From: an uncultured Lachnospiraceae bacterium | Lineage (GTDB): Bacteria; Bacillota; Clostridia; Lachnospirales; Anaerotignaceae | Length of the DNA stretch: 37,486 bases | Assembly: GCA_944383855.1 (NCBI GenBank) | Contig: CALWRB010000031.1 | Coordinates: forward strand, 1 to 37,486 | Reading direction: 5' to 3' | In this document: positions 15,916 to 24,015 of the stretch, piece after piece | How positions within the stretch are numbered: position 1 is the first letter of the stretch | How the letters are laid out: the number at the start of each line of letters is the position of its first letter | The notes under the pieces: model-generated | Seen by the model: only the letters and a program-made list of their open reading frames with translations | What the model was told of the DNA's origin: nothing | The model's database searches: none | Position numbers and translations under genes: made by a program

Positions 15916-17301
15916 ATGTTGAAGCAGACAACGGCGGAACGTGTACTGGATGCTGCGGTATCCGGCGGCGCGGACTTTGCCGAGATTTTTTTGGAACATA
16001 CCGGTCGCAGCCAGATCTCTGTGGTCAACGGAAAGGTGGAGCAGGCTTTCGGCGGTGTGGAGCATGGTGCCGGTATTCGCCTGTTTTTCGGCAGCCAAGC
16101 GATCTATGGCTATACCAATGATACCTCGGAAGAAGGATTGATCCGTACGGCAAAAGAAGCCGCGGCAGCCGCAAGAGGTGCCGGCGGCGTGCAGATGGGG
16201 GATTTCTTCCATCGAAGACGCCCGAATATCAATCCGATCCAACGCTATCCCAGCGGAGTGGCAAAGCAGATAAAAGCGGAACTGTTGCTGCGCGCTTCTC
16301 GGGCGGCGTTTTCTTATCACGATCTGATCACGCAGACCAGATGTACCGCTGTCGATGTGGAGCAGTCGGTTTTGGTGGTCAATACAGACGGTTTATGGGC
16401 GGAGGACAAACGGGTCAGAAGCCGTTTTTCCATCGAAGCGGTGGCATCTGAAGGCGGTCAGAAGCAAAGCGGGTATACCGCACCCGGCGGTTCGGTGGGA
16501 TTTGAGCTGTATGATAAGATCGATGTGGAAGAAGAAGCCGAACGCGCGGCAAAAACGGCGGTTACCATGCTGGGGGCGCAGCTTTGCCCTGCAGGCAGAA
16601 TGCCCGTGGTCATTGACAACGGCTTTGGCGGTGTGATTTTCCACGAAGCCTGCGGTCATGGGCTGGAAGCGGCGGCAGTGGCAAGGAATGCTTCCGTGTT
16701 TGCGGGAAAACTGGGGCAGCAGATCGCTTCGCCTTTAGTGACTGCCATTGATGACGGTACTATCGCGAACGCATGGGGTTCGGCGAATATGGACGATGAG
16801 GGTACACCAACCAGAAAAAACGTATTGATCGAAAAAGGTGTGCTGAAAACGTATCTGGTCGATAAATTAAACGGCAGAAAACTGGGGCTTGCCTCTACCG
16901 GCTCCGCCAGAAGAGAAAGCTACCGTTTCGCGCCCAGCAGCCGTATGAGCAATACCTACATCGCGGCAGGCAACAGCCGCCCCGAGGAGATCATTGCGCA
17001 GACGGAGTACGGTCTGTACGCTAAGCAAATGGGCGGCGGCAGTGTGGACCCTGCTACGGGAGTGTTTAACTTTGCGGTCTTGGAAGGGTATTTGATCCGA
17101 AACGGCAAGATCACAACCCCCGTCAGAGGCGCGACGCTGATCGGTAAGGGCGCAGAGGTTTTGATGAAGATCGATATGGTGGGCAATAACCCTGCCAGAG
17201 CGCAGGGAATGTGCGGCAGTATCAGCGGCTCTATTCCCACTGATGTGGGGCAGCCGATGATCCGTGTCAGTGAATTGACCGTTGGCGGAAGGAGGGGATA
17301 A
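15916..17301 (+). CDS. tldD: TldD family metalloprotease
   Basis: TldD with its partner TldE forms a heteromeric zinc protease that cleaves unstructured peptides; known roles include microcin B17 maturation and CcdA antitoxin turnover. The 461-residue protein carries the catalytic HEACGH (residues 243-248, HExxxH) in NGFGGVIFHEACGHGLEAAA, and later GTPTRKNVLIEKG and the third zinc-ligand region with MCGSISG. I chose the ATG at 15916, with a GGGGGTG site just upstream; an earlier in-frame non-ATG start at 15874 lacks support. It is 3 bases from tldE, forming the usual pair. No precursor peptide gene is nearby, so the natural substrate is unknown. Confidence 0.93.
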   Translation: MLKQTTAERVLDAAVSGGADFAEIFLEHTGRSQISVVNGKVEQAFGGVEHGAGIRLFFGSQAIYGYTNDTSEEGLIRTAKEAAAAARGAGGVQMGDFFHRRRPNINPIQRYPSGVAKQIKAELLLRASRAAFSYHDLITQTRCTAVDVEQSVLVVNTDGLWAEDKRVRSRFSIEAVASEGGQKQSGYTAPGGSVGFELYDKIDVEEEAERAAKTAVTMLGAQLCPAGRMPVVIDNGFGGVIFHEACGHGLEAAAVARNASVFAGKLGQQIASPLVTAIDDGTIANAWGSANMDDEGTPTRKNVLIEKGVLKTYLVDKLNGRKLGLASTGSARRESYRFAPSSRMSNTYIAAGNSRPEEIIAQTEYGLYAKQMGGGSVDPATGVFNFAVLEGYLIRNGKITTPVRGATLIGKGAEVLMKIDMVGNNPARAQGMCGSISGSIPTDVGQPMIRVSELTVGGRRG

Positions 17302-17304
17302 GAG

Positions 17305-18645
17305 ATGGATATTCTTTTCTTCGAGCAAGAACTGCTGCGCAAGGCAAAGGAATATGGTTTTACCGATAGTGAAGTTTTGTTTCTGGGCGGGAAGGAATTC
17401 GAAGTTCTGGTGCTGGAAGGCAGTATATCGCACTATGAAAACAGCAACAGACAGGGGATTGCTTTCCGTGGACGGATCTGTGACAGAGAAGGCAGCGCTT
17501 ATACGGAGGAGCTGACCCAAGAGGCGATCTTGCCGCTGCTGCGGGAGGCTGCGGAGAATGCGGCACTGACAGAACCGAACGATACGGTGCTTTTTTACGG
17601 CGCGGAGGAGAGTTATCCCGAGTTTGCGGGGTATAACACGCATCTGAATGCGCTTTCGGCGGCGGAAAGGGTCGAGGCGGCAAAACGCATGGAAGCTGCG
17701 GCATTGGACGAGGAAAATGTTGCGGCGATCGACTACTGTGTGCTGCGTACGCACGAAACAGAGGTGGCGCTTTCCAACAGCCGCGGGCTTGCGCTTTCTT
17801 ATCGCAAAAACGGGGTGGACGCTTACGTCTGCGCGATCGCAAAAGACGGGCAGGAGATCAAAACGGGAGATATGTTTTGGGCAGGCAACAACTGGAACGA
17901 ATTTGACCCTGTCGCGACAGGACAGGAAGCTGCCAGACGTGCCGCTTCGTTACTGGGAGCGCAAAGTGTTCCCAGCGGCAGCTATGAGGTGGTACTGGAC
18001 GCGGAGGTGATGGCTGCACTGTTACAGGCGTTTTGCGGTGTTTTCTTTGCGGAAAACGCACAGAAAGGCTTTTCGCTTTTGGGCGGCAAAACGGGAGAGA
18101 AGATCGCGGCGGATTGTGTCTGTCTGCGGGACGATGCGCTGTTGGAAAACGGCTTTGCTTCGGTGCCTTTTGACAGTGAGGGAACTGCCTGCCGCAATAA
18201 AACGGTGGTGGAAAACGGTGTGCTTCGTACATTACTCTACCACAGGCTTTCTGCGGCGAAAGAAGGCGTGCTTTCTACGGGAAATGGTTTTCGCGCGGGA
18301 TTGAAGGCGCCGGTAAAGACTGCCTGCACGAATTTTTATCTGGAAAAAGGCATTCTGGAACTGGAACAGCTTTTGGGCGCATTGACTTATGGATTGTATA
18401 TTACGGACGTGACGGGGCTGCATGCGGGCACTAACGCGGTTTCCGGCGACTTTTCGCTTTCCGCGCAGGGGTATTTGATCTCTTACGGCGAAAAGGTACA
18501 CCCGGTGGAGCAGATCACGATAGCGGGGAATTTTTATGAACTGCTGCAAAAAATCATGGCAGTGGGAATTGACCTGCATTTTCGAAAAAGCGGCATCGGT
18601 TCGCCCAGTGTATTGGTTTGCGATCTGGATATTGCGGGAATGTAA
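17305..18645 (+). CDS. tldE: TldE/PmbA family subunit
   Basis: A 446-residue partner of TldD. It shares the fold (LFLGGKEFEVLVLEGSISHYE near the N-terminus, EVVLDAEVMAALLQAF in the middle, VPFDSEGTACRNKTVVENG late) but lacks the HExxxH zinc motif, as expected for TldE/PmbA, which is the non-catalytic half. The ATG at 17305 has a strong AAGGAGGGG upstream and only 3 bases separate it from tldD, so they are cotranscribed. A terminator shared with the opposite-strand gene follows. The protein is of usual length. Confidence 0.92.
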   Translation: MDILFFEQELLRKAKEYGFTDSEVLFLGGKEFEVLVLEGSISHYENSNRQGIAFRGRICDREGSAYTEELTQEAILPLLREAAENAALTEPNDTVLFYGAEESYPEFAGYNTHLNALSAAERVEAAKRMEAAALDEENVAAIDYCVLRTHETEVALSNSRGLALSYRKNGVDAYVCAIAKDGQEIKTGDMFWAGNNWNEFDPVATGQEAARRAASLLGAQSVPSGSYEVVLDAEVMAALLQAFCGVFFAENAQKGFSLLGGKTGEKIAADCVCLRDDALLENGFASVPFDSEGTACRNKTVVENGVLRTLLYHRLSAAKEGVLSTGNGFRAGLKAPVKTACTNFYLEKGILELEQLLGALTYGLYITDVTGLHAGTNAVSGDFSLSAQGYLISYGEKVHPVEQITIAGNFYELLQKIMAVGIDLHFRKSGIGSPSVLVCDLDIAGM

Positions 18646-18654
18646 AAAAGGTAA

Positions 18655-18705
18655 TAAAAAACCTCTTTTTTCCGAATTTTTACGGAAAAGAGAGGTTTCT
18701 TTTTG
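18655..18705. terminator. Bidirectional terminator between tldE and the LysE-family gene
   Basis: AACCTCTTTTTTCCG (18660-18674) pairs with CGGAAAAGAGAGGTTT (18683-18698). A T-rich run follows on the plus strand and an A-rich run precedes it, giving a T-run on the minus strand. It serves both convergent genes. Confidence 0.9.
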
Positions 18706-18722
18706 CAAAATTATGGTTTGGT

Positions 18723-19304
18723 TTAAATAAATAAGGATACAGCGCAGTAAATCAACAGCAATGCCATGATCGTGTTGATGATACGCGCGTGCTTTGCGAA
18801 AATACGTCTGAAAATGGAGCCGAAGGCGGACCAGCAGAAGGTAAAGCCGCCGCCGATCATACCCATCAGCAGAGCAAGCAGAATCAGCGGAATAGGTTCT
18901 CCCGCATAGTAGGGAAGCATATAGCCTTCGATGGCAACGATGATGCAGATGTAAAGCTTCGGGTTGACAAACTGCAGCAAAAGTCCTGCGATATAGCCAT
19001 GGCTGGAAGCGGCGTCCTGAATTTCTCCGTTGCTGCGCAGCAGTTTGATCGCAAGGTAAAGCATATATGCAGCGCCGATGCAAAGCATCGGAATTTTAAT
19101 CATCGGAATATAGACGGCAAGCACACTGCAAAATGCCGTGCATAGCAAAGAGATCAGACACCAACCGGTTAGAATGCCGAAGTTAAAGGGCAGACCTTTA
19201 CGAAAGCCGAAGCGGTTGCCGTTGGACATACTCATGACATTGTTGGGACCGGGGGTTGCCGTTGCCGCTACGATGTAGGAAAGAAACGGGATCCATGGAA
19301 ACAT
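18723..19304 (-). CDS. LysE/RhtB family exporter
   Basis: A 193-residue membrane protein with about six hydrophobic helices and the family signature ATPGPNNVM (residues 16-24). Members export amino acids such as lysine, arginine, threonine, homoserine or leucine; the substrate cannot be read from sequence. I chose the ATG at 19304 because AAGGAG lies 9 bases before it and it starts MFPWIPFLSY as family members do; the in-frame start at 19337 is upstream of this ribosome site. Transcribed alone from the promoter at 19411-19439. Confidence 0.9.
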   Translation of the reverse strand: MFPWIPFLSYIVAATATPGPNNVMSMSNGNRFGFRKGLPFNFGILTGWCLISLLCTAFCSVLAVYIPMIKIPMLCIGAAYMLYLAIKLLRSNGEIQDAASSHGYIAGLLLQFVNPKLYICIIVAIEGYMLPYYAGEPIPLILLALLMGMIGGGFTFCWSAFGSIFRRIFAKHARIINTIMALLLIYCAVSLFI

Positions 19305-19343
19305 AGGCTGATTCTCCTTTCTTTTTTCAGAAATCAATGCAAA

Positions 19344-19386
19344 AGATAAATATAAAAATGTATTTATATTAAATAAATTTATATAA
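19344..19386 (-). other. AT-rich repeat region in the LysE-family gene leader
   Basis: Contains the inverted repeat ATAAATA (19346-19352) / TATTTAT (19361-19367) and the direct repeat TTTATAT (19363-19369 and 19378-19384), 15 bases apart. It lies between the predicted transcription start and the ribosome site, so it could be an operator (roadblock) or RNA element. Low complexity makes chance matches likely. Confidence 0.35.
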
Positions 19387-19410
19387 AGTAATCAAGTAAT
19401 AGATTCTCTC

Positions 19411-19439
19411 ACTATAACATCTGTTAGGCTGCGTGTCAA
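19411..19439 (-). promoter_or_regulatory. Promoter of the LysE-family gene
   Basis: On the minus strand TTGACA (19434-19439), 17-base spacer, TATAGT (19411-19416). Near-consensus; leader of about 100 nt. Confidence 0.85.
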
Positions 19440-19490
19440 TTCTTTGTCAAAAGTTGGAAGAAAGAAAATGTTTCCGCCGCACAGTCGCTC

Positions 19491-19519
19491 TGGAAACGAA
19501 GCGTTTTTTGCGGTATAAT
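19491..19519 (+). promoter_or_regulatory. Promoter of glgB
   Basis: TGGAAA (19491-19496), 17-base spacer, TATAAT (19514-19519), about 30 bases ahead of the start codon. Confidence 0.6.
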
Positions 19520-19550
19520 ACTAAAAAAGCAAGCGAAAGGAGAGATACCG

Positions 19551-21770
19551 ATGGGCACGACACAAATGCAAGAAATGTTTCAGATCATTGCGGGAAGGCA
19601 CAGGGAACCGCATCATGTTTTAGGTATGCATGAAACGCAAAAAGACGGTAAGCCCATGGTGGTAGTGCGGGCGTTTGTACCGAATGCAAAGCAGATCACG
19701 GTAGTCGATGCGGCACAGAGAAAACAAAAATATCCCATGGAAAAAATCCACGAAGCGGGATTATTCGAAGTATATATCGAGCGTGAAGCATGGTTTGCGT
19801 ATCTGCTGCGGCACAAAGACGAGCAGGGGCATATGTGGACAAGCTATGACGCGTACGCATTTGCGCCGACGGTATCGGAATATGACAGATACCTGTTCGG
19901 CAACGGTACGCATTACAATATTTACGAAAAACTGGGCGCGCACCCGATGACGATAGACGGCGTCAAGGGAACGGCTTTCTCGCTTTGGGCACCGAATGCA
20001 CAGGCGGTCAGCGTGATCGGCTCTTTTAACAACTGGAATATACTGCGCCACCCGATGCGCTGTTTGGGTGAGTCGGGGATTTGGGAGATATTCATTCCGC
20101 GGGTTATGGCAGGGGATCCGTATAAATTCCATATCCTGAACGCTTACGGCGAGGCAGTAGATAAGGCAGACCCCTATGCCTTTCAGGCCGAGCTTAGACC
20201 GGATACCGCATCTGTGGTCACAGATGTGACAAAATACCGTTGGAAAGATAAAAAATGGCTGAAAAAAAGAAAACAGACCGACCCTTACCGCAGTCCGATG
20301 AATATTTACGAAGTGCATATCGGCTCTTGGCGGCGCGTGGTGGAGGAGGAAAATCGTCCTTTGACTTATACGGAGCTTGCCGAGCAGCTGATCCCGTATG
20401 TCAAAGAAATGGGATACACCCATGTGGAGCTTTTGCCTGTTATGGAGCACCCTTTGGATCAAAGCTGGGGCTATCAGGTGACGGGATACTACGCACCGAC
20501 GGGGCGTTACGGTACACCGCAGCAGTTGCAGCAGTTCATCGATGCCTGCCACAAAGAAAATATCGGTGTGATTTTGGACTGTGTGCCTGCGCATTTTCCG
20601 AAAGACGGCTTTGGACTGGGCAGATTTGACGGTACGGCATTGTATGAGCATGAGGATCCCAGACGCGGGGAGCACCCGCAGTGGGGGACGTATATTTTTA
20701 ATTTCGGCAGAAAGGAAGTCAGCAATTTCCTGCTTGCAAACGCATTGTTCTGGTTGGAAAAATACCATGCGGACGGATTGCGGGTGGACGCGGTGGCGGC
20801 AATGCTGTATCTGGATTTCTGCAAGGAAGAAGGTCAATGGCTGCCGAATGTATATGGCGGCAGAGAAAATTTAGATGCCGTGGAATTTTTGAAGCATATG
20901 AACTCCGTGATCTCCGGCAGACAGGACGGCACAGTGATGATCGCCGAGGAGTCCACCGCTTGGCCCAGAGTGACCAAAGGTGCCGATCAGGGCGGTCTTG
21001 GCTTTACGTTCAAATGGAACATGGGCTGGATGAATGACTTTCTGAAATATCTGGGCAAAGATCCCATTTACCGCAAGTATCACAATGATCTGGTCACATT
21101 CAGCATGGCATACGCGTATTCGGAAAATTATGTACTGGCGCTCAGTCATGATGAGGTAGTGCATGAAAAAAGCGCGATGATCGGCAAAATGAGCGGTGAT
21201 CTTTGGCAAAAATACGCGACGCTGCGTCTGGGATACGGTTTTATGTACGCGCACCCCGGCAAAAAACTGCTGTTTATGGGCGGGGAATTTGCGCAGTTTC
21301 AGGAATGGAGCGAAAGCAGAAGCTTAGACTGGCATTTGCTGCAATACCGTGACCATCAGCAGATGCAGGGGTATGTGCGGGCGCTGAATGCGCTGTATTT
21401 GGCACACCCTTGCCTTTGGGAAACCGACTGTATGCCGGAAGGTTTCAGTTGGATCGAATGTGATGACAGAGATCACTCCCTGTTTGTCTTTAGCCGGCAA
21501 AATGAGGAGGAAACGCTGGTGTTTATCTGTAATTTTACGCCAAATGTATCAGAATGCTGCCGAATCGGCGTGCCGCAGGCAGGCGCTTGGCGCGAGATCT
21601 TCAACAGCGATGCGTTAGCCTTTGGCGGCAGTGGTGTAGTCAATACCAAAATCCGCCAAAGCGAAGCTGTACCGGCAAACCGCTGTGAAAACAGCGTGCA
21701 GCTGCGCTTGCCGCCGCTGGGCATGATCGTGCTGCAAAAAGAAGCGGCGGATCCGACGGGAATCCTTTAA
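19551..21770 (+). CDS. glgB: 1,4-alpha-glucan branching enzyme
   Basis: Makes the alpha-1,6 branches of glycogen. The 739-residue protein has an N-terminal module (about 1-115), a CBM48-type carbohydrate-binding module (about 120-225; FSLWAPNAQAVSVIGSFNNW) and a GH13 catalytic barrel from about 250. In the barrel are the regions DCVPAHF, the nucleophile D413 in GLRVDAV, the acid/base E466 in MIAEEST, and LSHDEVVHEKSAM. A C-terminal all-beta domain follows. The ATG follows AAAGGAGAG. It stands alone: no glgA, glgC, glgD or glgP is in the window, and the next gene (rpsU) has its own promoter. Confidence 0.96.
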   Translation: MGTTQMQEMFQIIAGRHREPHHVLGMHETQKDGKPMVVVRAFVPNAKQITVVDAAQRKQKYPMEKIHEAGLFEVYIEREAWFAYLLRHKDEQGHMWTSYDAYAFAPTVSEYDRYLFGNGTHYNIYEKLGAHPMTIDGVKGTAFSLWAPNAQAVSVIGSFNNWNILRHPMRCLGESGIWEIFIPRVMAGDPYKFHILNAYGEAVDKADPYAFQAELRPDTASVVTDVTKYRWKDKKWLKKRKQTDPYRSPMNIYEVHIGSWRRVVEEENRPLTYTELAEQLIPYVKEMGYTHVELLPVMEHPLDQSWGYQVTGYYAPTGRYGTPQQLQQFIDACHKENIGVILDCVPAHFPKDGFGLGRFDGTALYEHEDPRRGEHPQWGTYIFNFGRKEVSNFLLANALFWLEKYHADGLRVDAVAAMLYLDFCKEEGQWLPNVYGGRENLDAVEFLKHMNSVISGRQDGTVMIAEESTAWPRVTKGADQGGLGFTFKWNMGWMNDFLKYLGKDPIYRKYHNDLVTFSMAYAYSENYVLALSHDEVVHEKSAMIGKMSGDLWQKYATLRLGYGFMYAHPGKKLLFMGGEFAQFQEWSESRSLDWHLLQYRDHQQMQGYVRALNALYLAHPCLWETDCMPEGFSWIECDDRDHSLFVFSRQNEEETLVFICNFTPNVSECCRIGVPQAGAWREIFNSDALAFGGSGVVNTKIRQSEAVPANRCENSVQLRLPPLGMIVLQKEAADPTGIL

Positions 21771-21860
21771 AATGACAGTGGAGAAGATGGGTTTGCATCT
21801 TTCAAATGCGCAAAAAGAAAGAACCGTAAATATTTCTTCCGTGAAAAAAACTTCTTTTGG

Positions 21861-21889
21861 TTGACGCGCGCTGGATTTTTGTGTATAAT
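21861..21889 (+). promoter_or_regulatory. Promoter of rpsU-yqeY
   Basis: TTGACG (21861-21866), 17-base spacer, TATAAT (21884-21889). Strong sigma-A promoter with a leader of about 85 nt. Confidence 0.88.
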
Positions 21890-21978
21890 TCAATGATGTA
21901 TGGTAGGAAGGTTTACGCAGAATTCTTTTCCCGCCATGAAGCAACAAGCGAATCTCGCATCTGGAGGGAGGGAAATTC

Positions 21979-22155
21979 ATGTCGGAGGTTAAGGTAAAAG
22001 AAAATGAATCCTTAGACAGCGCGCTGCGCCGTTTTAAAAGAACTTGTGCCAGAGATGGTATCATGGGCGAAGTACGCAAAAGAGAGCATTATGACAAACC
22101 CAGCGTAAAACGCAAAAAGAAATCCGAAGCTGCAAGAAAACGTAAATTCAGATAA
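21979..22155 (+). CDS. rpsU: 30S ribosomal protein S21
   Basis: A 58-residue basic protein starting [19 protein letters not shown], then [21 protein letters not shown] and the Lys/Arg-rich tail ending AARKRKFR. This is the S21 pattern from end to end (family length 57-60 in Firmicutes). S21 binds the 30S platform near the anti-Shine-Dalgarno helix. The ATG follows GGAGGGAGGG. It lies 27 bases upstream of yqeY, an arrangement widely conserved in Firmicutes. Confidence 0.96.
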   Translation: MSEVKVKENESLDSALRRFKRTCARDGIMGEVRKREHYDKPSVKRKKKSEAARKRKFR

Positions 22156-22182
22156 TGTTCGCAGTGAAAAGAGTGGATGGAC

Positions 22183-22632
22183 ATGTCATTAAAAGACAAA
22201 CTGTTTGCAGATTTGAAGGCTGCAATGAAAGAAAAGGACGCAGTCCGCAAGGATACGATCCAGTTGATTCGTTCCGGCGTCCTGCAAGTCGAAAAAGACA
22301 ATAAAATCGAGCTGGATGATGAGGCTGTTATGGAGGTGATCTCCAAACAACTGAAACAGCGGAGAGATTCTTTGCCGGACTTTGAAAAAAGCGGCAGAGC
22401 TGATTTGATTGCCAAGTTGGAACGGGAGATCGAAATTTTGTTAAGCTACCTTCCAGAACAGTTGAGCGAGAATGAAATCGAAGAGATCGTCCAAAAGGCA
22501 ATCAGCCAGACCGGTGCTTCCACGATCAAAGATATGGGAAAAGTGATGGGTTTGGTAACTCCTCAGGTCAAAGGACGTGCGGACAATAAAGTCGTAGGCG
22601 GTATCGTAAAGAAACTGCTTGGCGCGAAGTAA
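22183..22632 (+). CDS. yqeY: GatB/YqeY domain protein
   Basis: A 149-residue, mostly helical protein of the YqeY family, related to the C-terminal tRNA-contacting domain of GatB. Landmarks are MSLKDKLFADLKAAMKEKD at the start, IQLIRSGVLQVEKD, QLKQRRDSLPDFEKSGR, ILLSYLPEQLSENEI, and the late MGKVMGLVTPQVKGRADNK. Its exact role is not established; a tRNA-linked function is suspected. I chose the ATG at 22183 because family members begin MSL; the ATG at 22177 would add two residues. Cotranscribed with rpsU; a terminator follows at once. Confidence 0.93.
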   Translation: MSLKDKLFADLKAAMKEKDAVRKDTIQLIRSGVLQVEKDNKIELDDEAVMEVISKQLKQRRDSLPDFEKSGRADLIAKLEREIEILLSYLPEQLSENEIEEIVQKAISQTGASTIKDMGKVMGLVTPQVKGRADNKVVGGIVKKLLGAK

Positions 22633-22640
22633 AAAACAAA

Positions 22641-22671
22641 ACTGCTGACAAGGCTTGTCAGCAGTTTTTTT
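22641..22671 (+). terminator. Terminator after yqeY
   Basis: CTGCTGACA (22642-22650) pairs perfectly with TGTCAGCAG (22656-22664), followed by TTTTTTT. Confidence 0.95.
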
Positions 22672-22732
22672 ATGTCTTGTTTTCCAAAAGGGAGTCACGC
22701 TTAAAAAAATAAAATCACAGTAAATTTTTTCG

Positions 22733-22760
22733 TTGACATTTCAAAGATGCGTGCTATAAT
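22733..22760 (+). promoter_or_regulatory. Promoter of the ABC importer operon
   Basis: TTGACA (22733-22738), 16-base spacer, TATAAT (22755-22760) preceded by TGC (extended -10). Very strong promoter. Confidence 0.88.
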
Positions 22761-22783
22761 AAACTTTATCAATGTAAAGCATA

Positions 22784-22822
22784 ACTGCGAAGCAGTGCGA
22801 AAGCGTTTTTTTAGCTCGCAGT
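22784..22822 (+). other. Leader with two mutually exclusive hairpins
   Basis: ACTGC (22784-22788) can pair with GCAGT (22792-22796), or the longer ACTGCGA (22784-22790) with TCGCAGT (22816-22822), enclosing a run of seven T. The second structure ends 8 bases before the AGGAGAG ribosome site. This could be a regulatory switch or chance; no known riboswitch class is recognised. Confidence 0.35.
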
Positions 22823-22841
22823 GAAACAAAGGAGAGTGTGT

Positions 22842-23858
22842 ATGATGAAGAAAAATTGGTTTACAAAAGCGGCAGCTTTGGCAATGACCGCTGTTTTGGC
22901 TGTAGCGGCAGCAGGCTGCGGCAGCTCCTCTGATGCGCAGGACGATTCCGCGACAGAAGGCGGCGAAACAACAGGTGATGTTTATAAAGTCGGTATCATT
23001 CAGCAGATGGAGCATGATGCACTGGATGCCGCAACAGAAGGCTTTGAGGCTGCCTTGATCGAGAAACTGGGAGAAGACGGTGTAGAATTTGACTACCAGA
23101 ACGCACAGGGCGAACAGGCAAACTGCACCACCATTACGACAAAATTTGTGACAGACGGTGTGGATCTGATCATGGCGAACGCGACCACCGCATTGCAGGC
23201 GGCTGCCGCTTCCACCGGTGATATCCCGATCGTCGGCACTTCCATTACAGACTATATCACAGCAGGTGTAGTAGAAAGCAACGATGCACCCGGCACCAAT
23301 GTAACAGGTGCTTCCGACTTGGCTCCTGTAGATCAGCAGATCGCTTTGCTGTTAGAAATTTGCCCCGATGTGGAAAAAGTCGGCATTTTCTACTGCAGCG
23401 CAGAGCCTAACTCCGTATTCCAGTCCGAACTGGCACAGCAGTACCTGGACGAAGCGGGTGTCGCTTGGGAAGAATTTACAGCAGCGGATTCCAACGAGAT
23501 CCAGTCTGTAATCACCAACGCGATCAGCTCTTGTGACTGCATCTATATCCCGACAGACAATACGATCGCCAATAACATGGAAATCGTAAAGAATGTTGCA
23601 CTGCCGGCAGGTATTCCCGTTATCTGCGGTGAAGAAAACATGTGCAGAAACGGTGGTCTGGCTACATTGAGTATCAGCTACTACGATATGGGTTACAAAG
23701 CAGGCGAGATGGCATATGAGATCCTTGTCAACGGTGCAGACCCTGCAACTATGCCGATCGAGTATGTTTCTGAGAACATTGTGGCAAAATACAATGTAGA
23801 AGCAGCAGAAACACTGGGTATCACAATGCCTGAGGGTATTGTGCCGATCGAGGAGTAA
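22842..23858 (+). CDS. ABC transporter substrate-binding lipoprotein (ABC_sub_bind/TrpX-like)
   Basis: A 338-residue extracytoplasmic solute receptor. It has a basic start (MMKKNWFTK), a hydrophobic core and lipobox AAAGC with C26 as the lipid-bearing cysteine, then a Ser/Asp/Glu-rich linker. The domain (YKVGIIQQMEHDALDA, DLIMANATTALQAAAA, IPIVGTSITDY, EKVGIFYCSAEPNS, YIPTDNTIANNM, ISYYDMGYKAGEMA) matches the ABC_sub_bind family, which includes predicted tryptophan receptors (TrpX). The substrate cannot be fixed from sequence. The ATG at 22842 has GGAGAG 7 bases before it; an upstream start at 22821 is poorer. The permease and ATPase genes follow, after an intervening hairpin. Confidence 0.92.
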   Translation: MMKKNWFTKAAALAMTAVLAVAAAGCGSSSDAQDDSATEGGETTGDVYKVGIIQQMEHDALDAATEGFEAALIEKLGEDGVEFDYQNAQGEQANCTTITTKFVTDGVDLIMANATTALQAAAASTGDIPIVGTSITDYITAGVVESNDAPGTNVTGASDLAPVDQQIALLLEICPDVEKVGIFYCSAEPNSVFQSELAQQYLDEAGVAWEEFTAADSNEIQSVITNAISSCDCIYIPTDNTIANNMEIVKNVALPAGIPVICGEENMCRNGGLATLSISYYDMGYKAGEMAYEILVNGADPATMPIEYVSENIVAKYNVEAAETLGITMPEGIVPIEE

Positions 23859-23931
23859 TGAGAGAAGAACATCATAGGATCGATTTCGAGATCATATGAT
23901 TTCGATTAGATGTGATTTTTGGGAAAAGAAA

Positions 23932-23976
23932 CAGAGGCGGAGTTTATAAAGATGCTCCGCCGTCTGCTTCTTTTTT
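23932..23976 (+). terminator. Intercistronic hairpin/partial terminator between receptor and permease genes
   Basis: CAGAGGCGGAG (23932-23942) pairs with CTCCGCC-G-TCTG (23955-23966), followed by CTTCTTTTTT. It probably lets more of the receptor mRNA accumulate than of the permease part, either by partial termination or by protecting the 3' end. Confidence 0.7.
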
Positions 23977-24015
23977 GGCGTCTATTAAAAAGTTTATTTT
24001 TAGGAGGAATCCTAC

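Noticed and set aside
19761..20837. A 358-codon minus-strand frame opposite glgB
   Set aside because: Shadow of glgB, which has intact GH13 catalytic motifs on the other strand.
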